From assembly GCF_000737325.1 (NCBI RefSeq), contig NZ_CP011125.1:8184001-8248000 (forward strand): a DNA stretch of 64,000 nucleotides, read 5' to 3'. The position numbers were made by a program, and so were the translations under genes. The stretch comes from Sandaracinus amylolyticus (GTDB taxonomy: Bacteria > Myxococcota_A > Polyangia > Polyangiales > Sandaracinaceae). The notes below the pieces were generated by a model, which was not told where the DNA came from, searched no databases, and saw only the letters and a list, made by a program, of their open reading frames with translations. The first letter of the stretch is position 1; each line of letters begins with the position of its first letter. Below are positions 50,310 to 58,200 of the stretch, in pieces.

Positions 50310-51330
50310 CGCGGCCGCGCAGCACCCGCTTGCGCGGGTGCGACGTGGGGCGCGATCCGTGCGGCGATCCCGGCTGGTGCATGCCGAGCGGCGCGTCGAG
50401 CTCGCTGGGCGAGAGCACCTCGGGCGCGGCCGCGAGATCGCCCAGCGAGCGCACGAAGCCCTCGAGCCCGGGGTACATCGTCGCGAGCGAGATGCCGCTG
50501 CGATAGGCGCGCTGCAGCACCGGGAGCGCGAGGCGCTTCGGGAACACGAGCTTGCGGATGTGCTTGCCGACGTCCTCGGGGCGGACGAGCGCGGCGAGGT
50601 TCTCCTCGAAGTCGCGCTCGACGTCGCCAGGGCAGAGGAACACGCCCTGCTGCGCGACGAGGCGCTCGTTGAGACGCCAGCAGTTCTGTCGCAGCACGAA
50701 GGGCACCGCGGGCCGGCGGTTGTAGACGGTGCCGAACGTGTCGTAGCGGCGCACGTAGAGGTCGTCGCGGTACGCGGCGGCGACGTCCTCCGCGCCCTGG
50801 TGACGAAGGTGATCGAGCGCGCGCGCGTCGAGCCACTCCGCGTCGATCGCCCACACCGCGGCGCATCGCTCGCCGAGCGGGCGATCCTCTTCGTCGTCGT
50901 GGGGATCGGCCGAGCGCGCCGCGAAGAAGAGCGCCACGTGGAACGAGTACGTCCAATCGACGAGCCGCGTGGGCGCGCCGAAGTGACGGATGAGCGCGAG
51001 CCACTCGATCACGTCGTCGTCGCTCGGCAGCGGCGACACGAACAGGTGCGCGTGGCGCTGGAAGCGGCGGTAGATCCCGATCTCGAGCGAGCGACGCGGC
51101 CTCTCCCACTGCATCCGGCGCGCGCAGCGCTCGAGCGACGAGCGCACCGGCCAGTCGGCGTCGCGCTGTCCGCGGAACATCCAGCCGCGCGCGCCGCATC
51201 GCTCGGCCCAGTTCCAGATCGCGTCCTCGTCGTCGACGAGCTCCATCGCGCGCGACGCGACGTCGGAGAGATCGGCGAGACGAGGAGCCACGTCGACACG
51301 AAGTAGGCCCGGGCGCGCTCGGGCCAACAC
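50299..51330 (-). CDS. FRG-domain protein
   Basis: 343 residues, GTG start. FRG domain about 46-270: the defining WMFRGQRDADWPVRSSLERC, then LIRHFGAPTRLVDWTYSFHVALFFAA. Basic C-terminus (RPTSHPRKRVLRGRGRK). FRG proteins are found in phage-defence islands and in prophages as well as elsewhere; the fold's activity is not settled, so I infer only a possible defence or nucleic-acid role. No defence partners are visible nearby. The exact start is uncertain (GTG at 51330 or nearby codons). Confidence 0.82.
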   Translation of the reverse strand: MLARARPGLLRVDVAPRLADLSDVASRAMELVDDEDAIWNWAERCGARGWMFRGQRDADWPVRSSLERCARRMQWERPRRSLEIGIYRRFQRHAHLFVSPLPSDDDVIEWLALIRHFGAPTRLVDWTYSFHVALFFAARSADPHDDEEDRPLGERCAAVWAIDAEWLDARALDHLRHQGAEDVAAAYRDDLYVRRYDTFGTVYNRRPAVPFVLRQNCWRLNERLVAQQGVFLCPGDVERDFEENLAALVRPEDVGKHIRKLVFPKRLALPVLQRAYRSGISLATMYPGLEGFVRSLGDLAAAPEVLSPSELDAPLGMHQPGSPHGSRPTSHPRKRVLRGRGRK

Positions 51331-51339
51331 GTGCGCGGA

Positions 51340-52554
51340 TCACTCGACGGGCGTGAGCACCCCGATCGCGCGCGGGAGATCCGCCTGCGCGCCGTCGAGC
51401 AGCACCTCGACCGCGATCCGACCGCTCGTGTCGATCGCCGCGGCGCTCACGATCGCGCGCACGCCGGCAGGGCGCGTCGTGACGTGCGCGTCGAGATCGA
51501 TCGCCTCGCCGGCCGCCCACAGCATCGCGTGCACGACGCCGGGCGCGACGCGCGCGGTGCCGACGACGACGCCGCGCTCGTCGACGTCGTGCGCTTCGGC
51601 GTAGCCGCTCTCCGTCGCGCCTTCGGGCGCGCCGAGCACCGCCGGCTCGTCGCTCGCGCGCCAGTAGGCGTAGGCCTCGACACGATTGCCCTCGAAGAGC
51701 GCGCGCCCGACGACGTCGCCGCGCTCGTTCGCGCCGAACGCCTCGGTGCCGAGCGCGCCCTCGGGACGCGGCAGCGGCGTGGGCTCGGACGCGAGCGAGT
51801 CCCACACGACCGCGAACATGCCGTCGCGCGACGTGAGCGACCCGACGATGCGCCCGCCTGCGATCGCGACCGCCTGACCGACCGGCTCCTCGCGATCGAG
51901 CAGCAGGAACTCGACCGGCGTCGCGCTCGCGCTCGCCCACGCGACCGGGCGCGGGCCCACCGGCGGCGGCGGGTCGTCGTGATCCGCGTAGCTGCCCGCG
52001 ATGATCCCGCTCTCCCCGATCGCGCGCGCCGCGCCGGAGAAGAAGCCTTCGGGCACCTGCAGCGGCACGCGACGCCCGTCGGCCTCCCAGAGGTGCGGCT
52101 GGCGATCGTGCTCGCCGACGACGCGCCCGCCGTCGTCGGCGTCATGCGCGTACGCGAGCAGGCCGCGCTCGGTCTCGAGCGGATCGATCGCAGCGTCGTC
52201 GACCCCGACCGCGATCGGGATCGAGTCGGGCGACCACGGCTCGGGCCCGGCGTTGCCGACGATCATGCCCTCGTCGTTCATGCCGTACGGGGTCGCGACC
52301 GGCATGCCCGACGGGCTCGTGAACACGCGCAGCGTGTAGTCCGGCACCTCCCACGGGCCCGCGTCGGGCGCGCCGGCGTCGTGGTCGGCGTCGTCGCCCG
52401 CATCGCGCGCAGCGTCGATGGAGCCTCCATCGGTGGGCGATGGACCCGCGTCGCGCGTCGACGCGTCGGCCTCGTCGCCCGAGGACGAGCCGCAGCCGGC
52501 GAGCGCGAGGACGAGCGTGCAGACGAGCACCGGGCGCGAGGACGAGGTGTGCAC
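51340..52554 (-). CDS. HAF-repeat lipoprotein
   Basis: 404 residues from a GTG start that yields a lipoprotein signal peptide (lipobox ALAGC, Cys21). An Asp/Ala/Gly linker (about 25-70) precedes about seven HAF-type repeats (YGMNDEGMIVGNAG, DADDGGRVVGEH, GESGIIAGSY, ANERGDVVGRAL, VDERGVVVGTAR) in a beta-propeller-like pattern. HAF repeats occur in extracellular proteins of unknown role. Divergent from the DUF2254-like gene. The signal peptide fixes the start. Confidence 0.75.
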   Translation of the reverse strand: MHTSSSRPVLVCTLVLALAGCGSSSGDEADASTRDAGPSPTDGGSIDAARDAGDDADHDAGAPDAGPWEVPDYTLRVFTSPSGMPVATPYGMNDEGMIVGNAGPEPWSPDSIPIAVGVDDAAIDPLETERGLLAYAHDADDGGRVVGEHDRQPHLWEADGRRVPLQVPEGFFSGAARAIGESGIIAGSYADHDDPPPPVGPRPVAWASASATPVEFLLLDREEPVGQAVAIAGGRIVGSLTSRDGMFAVVWDSLASEPTPLPRPEGALGTEAFGANERGDVVGRALFEGNRVEAYAYWRASDEPAVLGAPEGATESGYAEAHDVDERGVVVGTARVAPGVVHAMLWAAGEAIDLDAHVTTRPAGVRAIVSAAAIDTSGRIAVEVLLDGAQADLPRAIGVLTPVE

Positions 52555-52659
52555 GTGCTCTGATTGGCCGCGGATCGTCGCGCCCGTCACACGCGCCCTT
52601 CTCGCTTCCCAGCGCGGGACGCGCTTGCGATACTGCTCGCCCTTCTCGACGGGAGCAGC

Positions 52660-54291
52660 GTGGTGGGGAGCGACACGAACGGCGCGCGTCCGGCGCACGA
52701 GAGGCCGAACGGTCTGCGCCGCGGCGCGGTGAGCTGGGCGATGCCCTTCGTGGTGCTCACCGCCGCTGCGATCTTCGTGTTCGCGACGTTCTACTACCTC
52801 GACCACGTGCTCTTCGGGCACGTCGATCCCGAGGCGCGCAACGCGCTCGATCGCTTCGTCGACTTCGATCCCCACACGATCACCGACGCGATCAGCTCGC
52901 TCGCGGGCAACATCGCGACGGTCTTCGGCATCGTCGTCACGGTCGTCTCGATCATCGTGCAGCTCTCCGCCGAGCGGTACACGGGCGTCGCGCGGATGTT
53001 CCTCCGCGATCGCGTGAACCTCGCCGTGATGGGCTTCTACGTGATCGTGTGCGTGATGGGCGTGTGGACCGCGTTCACGCTCAAGAGCGAGTTCGTCCCC
53101 CGCGGCACGCTGCTCGCGATGATGGGGATGACGACCATCGGCCTCGTCCTGATGGCGCCGTACTTCGGCTACGTGTTCTGGTTCCTCGAGCCGATGAACA
53201 TCATCCGGCGCATCCGACGCGACGCGATCCGCACCGCGACCGAGGGCTCGGAGTCGGCGGACGCCGAGCTCTCCTCGCGGCTGCAGAGCTCGACGCTGAA
53301 CGCGATGGAGGAGCTCACCGACATCACGTCGAACTCGATCAGCGGCAAGGACAAGATCATCGCGAGCGGCGCGGTCGACGCGCTGAAGGACTTCACGCTC
53401 GCGTACCTGAAGCTGAAGTCGCGCGCGTCGGACGCGTGGTTCGCGCTGGGCTCGGGGCTCAAGCAGAACCCCGACTTCGTCGCGATGGATCCCGAGTCGC
53501 TCGGCGACCTCGAGACGCGCCGCACCTGGGTCGAGTGGAAGGTGATGCGCCAGTACCTCGGCATCTACAACGAGGCGCTGGGCTCGATGCGCGACATCAA
53601 CTACCTCGTCGCGATCGACACGCGGTACATCGGCGAGGCCGCGAGCCAGGCGAAGGACGAGGAGCTCATCCGGCTCGTCCATCGCTTCATGAACAGCTAC
53701 CTGCGCGCGACGCTCAACGCGCGCGACGTCCGCACCGCGTACAACGTGCTCAACCAGTACCGGAAGCTCGTCGAGGCGCTGCTGCGCGACGGCAACGGCG
53801 AGGCCGCGCGCGAGGGCGTGCGGCACATGACGTACTACGGGCACGTCAGCTTCGACATGAAGCTGCCGTTCGTGACCGAGACGGTCGCGTACGACGTGTC
53901 GGCGATCTGCCAGATGGCGCACGAGCAGGAAGCGCCGGAGCAGGACGCGATGCTCGAGCAATTCCTCGAGCTCGATCGCCCGCTGCGCTCGCAGGCGCAG
54001 GAGTCGGCGCTGCTCGGCGTGCGCAAGGCGCAGGTGAAGCTCGCGGCGTACTACCTGTGGAAGGGCCAGCGCGACAAGGCGCACCTGATCGCCGACGACA
54101 TGCGGAACGAGCCGCGCGCGCGGCTCGATCAGATCCGCAGCTCGCTCGAGGGCGTCACGACGAAGGACTTCTGGGAGATCATCGATCGCGGAAGGAACTT
54201 CGAGTACATGCCGCCCGAGCAGCGCTCGCAGATGTCGACGTTCTTCGGCTGGCTCGAGGAAGAGCGCAAGACGATGGTCGGCGGCGCCTAA
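52660..54291 (+). CDS. Membrane protein resembling DUF2254
   Basis: 543 residues from GTG at 52660 (GTG at 52663 is equally possible), chosen for a GGGAG upstream; a TTG at 52564 would add 32 residues without match. Four membrane segments in the first 190 residues (FVVLTAAAIFVFATFYYL, then VVTVVSIIVQLSAERYTGVARMFLRDRVNLAVMGF) match the DUF2254 pattern. The C-terminal 350 residues are soluble and helical (YLGIYNEALGSMRDINYLVAI, LEQFLELDRPLRSQAQESALLG). Function unknown. The stop overlaps the convergent lectin-like gene stop by 4 nt. Confidence 0.65.
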   Translation: MVGSDTNGARPAHERPNGLRRGAVSWAMPFVVLTAAAIFVFATFYYLDHVLFGHVDPEARNALDRFVDFDPHTITDAISSLAGNIATVFGIVVTVVSIIVQLSAERYTGVARMFLRDRVNLAVMGFYVIVCVMGVWTAFTLKSEFVPRGTLLAMMGMTTIGLVLMAPYFGYVFWFLEPMNIIRRIRRDAIRTATEGSESADAELSSRLQSSTLNAMEELTDITSNSISGKDKIIASGAVDALKDFTLAYLKLKSRASDAWFALGSGLKQNPDFVAMDPESLGDLETRRTWVEWKVMRQYLGIYNEALGSMRDINYLVAIDTRYIGEAASQAKDEELIRLVHRFMNSYLRATLNARDVRTAYNVLNQYRKLVEALLRDGNGEAAREGVRHMTYYGHVSFDMKLPFVTETVAYDVSAICQMAHEQEAPEQDAMLEQFLELDRPLRSQAQESALLGVRKAQVKLAAYYLWKGQRDKAHLIADDMRNEPRARLDQIRSSLEGVTTKDFWEIIDRGRNFEYMPPEQRSQMSTFFGWLEEERKTMVGGA

Positions 54292-54944
54292 CGAGCGCAC
54301 ACCGCGCGGGCGCAGAGCGCGGGGCACGTCGCGTCGCTCGGAGAGTCGGCCCAGCCTTCGCCCTCCACGAGAGCGAGCCAGTCCTCGCTCTCTGCGCTCG
54401 CGTCGGGGTCGCCCGCGCGCCAGCCGCTGAACACGCCCGACGGCGCGATCCCGTCCGCGACGCCCGTCCAGAAGAGCGTGCCGTCGGCGCGGCGCCACGT
54501 GCCCTCCTCGCTCGCGTCGGATCCGTCGATCCACGCGCACGTCTCCGCGGCGTCGGCGAGCGCGTCGAGCGCGGCCTGGTGCGTCGCGTGGTCGGTGATC
54601 GGCACCAGCGCACCGCCGTGCTGCGCGCACGCGAGCTCGGCCGCGTCGCGCGCCGACGCCCCGCAGAGCAACGAGAGGTCGACGCCGCTCCGGCGCACGC
54701 GCGCGCAGATGCCGTCGCACACCGCGCCCTCGTCTGCCGCGCCGTCGCAGTCGTCGTCGCGATCGTTGCACCACTCGGAGCACGCGACGCACCCGGCGTC
54801 GGCCGTGGGTGCGTCGACCGTCGCGTCGTCGCGCGGCGCCGCGTCGGCGACGAACCCGACGCGACCGCAGCCGAGCGCGAGCGCGCCGAGCTGCGCGAGC
54901 AAGAGCAGACGGACTGGTACCGACAGCGCGTGCGTGGCGTGCAT
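54288..54944 (-). CDS. MopE-type/C-type-lectin-like lipoprotein
   Basis: 218 residues. Lipobox ALGC (Cys26). A MopE-like Cys/Asp unit lies at about 52-76 (CNDRDDDCDGAADE). A C-type lectin-like domain follows (about 83-218): CAQHGGALVPITDHATHQAALDAL, WIDGSDASEEGTWRRADGTLFW, WLALVEGEGWADSPSDATCPALC. These domains bind sugars or other ligands. The start at ATG 54944 gives a normal signal peptide. A companion lipoprotein of similar type is the MopE-repeat M23 protein. Confidence 0.8.
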   Translation of the reverse strand: MHATHALSVPVRLLLLAQLGALALGCGRVGFVADAAPRDDATVDAPTADAGCVACSEWCNDRDDDCDGAADEGAVCDGICARVRRSGVDLSLLCGASARDAAELACAQHGGALVPITDHATHQAALDALADAAETCAWIDGSDASEEGTWRRADGTLFWTGVADGIAPSGVFSGWRAGDPDASAESEDWLALVEGEGWADSPSDATCPALCARAVCAR

Positions 54945-54993
54945 CGCTCGCGTCCCCCCGAGCCGATCGTATACGCGGACGCTCGACAGCGCG

Positions 54994-55194
54994 ATGCATC
55001 GGCACCATCACCACGAGATGGTGCTCCCGTACGCGGTCGTGCAGCGCGTCATGCTCACCTGCACCCATTGCGGCGCCGAGCAGACGCGGCTCGCCGCGGC
55101 CGTGAAGAAGGGCATGAAGCTGCGCTGCGAGCGCTGCCACAAGCTCTTCGACGTGCGCGAGATCAAGCCCGTGATCGGCAGCGCGAAGCGCTGA
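54994..55194 (+). CDS. His-rich N-terminus zinc-ribbon mini-protein
   Basis: 66 residues, starting MHRHHHHEM. Zinc ribbon CTHCG-x15-CERCH, with the two CxxC pairs 18 residues apart (LTCTHCGAEQ and LRCERCHKLF), like the zinc-ribbon domain of MJ0042-type proteins. The five His near the start give a second metal site in principle. Short genes like this usually serve as regulators or protein adaptors. An ATG at 55018 would remove the His stretch. Convergent with the giant kinase. Confidence 0.7.
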   Translation: MHRHHHHEMVLPYAVVQRVMLTCTHCGAEQTRLAAAVKKGMKLRCERCHKLFDVREIKPVIGSAKR

Positions 55195-55202
55195 GCCGTC
55201 GT

Positions 55203-58200
55203 TCAGCACGTCGTCGGGAGCTCGACCGTGAACGTCGTGCCCTGGTCGACCTCGCTCGCGACGGTGATGCGCCCGCCGTGCTCCTCGATGATCGTCTTCG
55301 TGATGAAGAGCCCGAGCCCGAGCCCACCGTAGTGGCGCGACGACACCCCGCGACGGAACGGCTCGAACACGTGGTCGCGCACCTCGCGCGGGATGCCGAT
55401 CCCGTGGTCCTCCACCACGACGCGCGCGAGCTCGCCGTCGAGCGAGACGCTCACGTGGATGCGGCCGCCGCGACCGAACTTGATCGCGTTGCCGAGCAGG
55501 TTGATCAGTACCTGCTCGAGCCGCGCGCCGTCCCAGCACCCGACGACGGGCGCCTCGGCGCGCACGACGAGCTCACTGCCCGAGCGCGAGAGATCCTGCG
55601 CGAGCAGCGACATCGCCTCGCGCGCGATCTCGCGTAGGTCGACCCGCTGGCGATCGAGCTGCAGGCGCCCGCGACGGATCCGCGAGACGTCGAGGAGCAA
55701 GCCGATCAGCGAGTCGAGACGGTGGACCTGACGCGTCACGAGCGCGGTCACGCGGCGCGCGTCCTCGATGCAGGTCGGGGGGAGCATGCGCGGCAGGCCC
55801 TGCACCGCGAGCTGCAGGCTCGCGAGCGGCGTTCGCAGCTCGTGCGACGCGATCGAGAGGAACTCGTCGCGCAGGCGCACCGCGTCCTCGGCCTCGCGAT
55901 ACAGGCGTGCGTTCTCGAGCGAGTTGGCGGCGCGGTGCGCGAGCTCCTGCGCGAGCGAGAGATCCGCCTCGTCGTGCATTCGCGCGGCGGACGATGATCC
56001 GATCGTGAGCACGCCGACGACTCGATCGCGCGCGCGGAGCGGCACGGCGACGACGCTCTCCGCGTCACCGAGCTCGACCGACTCGAGGTCCGCCGCGCCG
56101 GCGTCCTCGCGGCGACGGATCAGCGGCTCGCCGGTGCGCAGCGCGACCGCGGCGATCGGGCGCGACTCGCGCTCGTGATCGTGGTGCGCGCCGAGCCGCG
56201 CCTCGCGTCGCTCGTCCGCGTGCGCCTCGGCGACGCGGGAGGTCGAGCCGCCGTCGCGCACGACGTCGAGGGTCGACCAGTCGCCGAGGAACGGCACGGC
56301 GAGCTTCGCGACGCACGCCGCGGTCGCGTCCCAGTCGAGCGAGCGCGCGAGCGCGACGCTCGCCTCCGACAAGAAGCGCAGCCTCCGCTCGGCGCGCGCG
56401 CGCTCGCCCACCTCGAGCCGGAGATCCTCGAAGAGCCGGCTGTTCTCGAGCGAGATCGCGATCTGGGACGAGAGCAGTCGCAGCACCTGCACGCGCTCCG
56501 CGGTGAACGCGCGCGTGACGAGATCGTTCTCGAGGTAGAGCACGCCGATCGTGCGTCCCTGTCGCTGGATCGGCATCGCGAGCGCGGACTTGGTCTGGCG
56601 CGACGCGACGTACGCGTCGGCGCCGAAGCGGACGTGGTGCGCGGCGTGCGCGAGCACGAGCACCTCGCCGCTGCGGAACGCGTGCTCGACGAGCGACGTC
56701 GGCGCGCGGTCCGACGTGCGCAGCGGCTCGACCTCGAGGTTCGGCGGCTCGCCGACCGCGCCCGCCGCGCGCACCTCGAGCGCGCCCTCGCGCTCGAGCA
56801 CGAGCACGCCGCGCTGGGCGCCCGCGGTCGCGAGGCAGACGCGCATCAGCTTCTCGACGACGCCCTCGAACGAGACCTCGCTCGAGATGGTCTCGGCGGC
56901 TTCGAAGAGCCCGAGCCGGTCGAGCGCGGCGCGCGCGACCTGATCGCTCGGCGGCGTGATGACGACGTTGAGCGGGATCGTCCCGGTCACGCCGAGCTCG
57001 CGCGTCTCCTCCTCGAGCGCCTCGACCTTCGCGGTCGCGCCCCATCGCGCGTACGCGTCCATCGCCGCCTCGAGGTAGAACGACGCGATGCGGCGCTGGC
57101 CGAGGCCGCGGTAGTACCGGGCCGCGAGCTCGCTCGCGAGCGCTTCGTCCTGCTCGAACCCTTCGCGGCGCGCGCCGGAGATCGCGGCCTCGTAGCGCGA
57201 CGTCGCCTCGACGTGCTGCTCGCGGAGGCGCGCCGCCTCGGCGGCGACGAGGTCGTGCTTGTGCGCGAAGTTCGGAGGGCAGTTCTCGGCCCATCGTCGC
57301 AGTCGCTCGCGCCCACGATCGATCGCGACGAGCAGCGCCTCGCGCTCCTCGGGCGCGACGTCCGCGAGCGCGGCGCGCGTGAGGCACGCGACGTAGACGT
57401 ACTGCGCCGCGAGGAAGAGCCCGCTCACGGCGCGCCATCGCTCTCCGGCTGCGTGCATCCGCGCGCGCGCGTCGCGGAGATCGCCGAGCAGGTACGAGGT
57501 CTCGAGGCGCATCACGTGATAGGCGCACTCGTGGTGCGGCGACTCGGCGAACGCGCCCGCGAAGCGCACCTCGTCGAACTCGTCGTCCTCCCATCCGCCG
57601 CGCTCGCGCGTGCGCCCCTGCAGGCAGCGGATCATCTGGCGCTGCAGCGTGAGCTGCTCGGTGCCGGCCTGCTGCTTCAGGCGCCGGCAGAACGCGGCCG
57701 CGCGCTCGACCTCGCTCAGCACCTGACCGAGCGGCGTGCCCTGCAGGTACAGCAGGCTCGTGAGCGCAGCGCGCGTGCGCGCCGCGTATCCCGAGTCGCC
57801 CACCTCGGAGCTCGCCGCGATCGCGCGGCGCGCGAGCGGCACGCTGCTGCGCAGCGGCGCGCGCCAGTGGTTCATGAACACCGCGAAGAGCGTGAGCGCG
57901 CGCGACTTCTGCGTCCTCCATCGCTGCGAGAGCACGGCCCCGAGCCGGATGTACGAGTGCGCGGCCTGCGCGTCCCCGCGATCCTCCATGACCTTGCCGT
58001 ACGTCGCGTACGCGATGCCCGCGGGCGGCACGTTGCCGTGGTCGAGCACGAGACGGACGGTGCGCGCGCGGATCCACACGTGCAGGCGCCAGCTCGAGTA
58101 GAACGTCGGTGCCGCGAGATCGTCGAGGAGCTGCACGCAGGCGAGCGCATCGCGATCACGCATCGGCGGCGCGGCGATCAGCTCCTCTTCGGAGCGCTCC

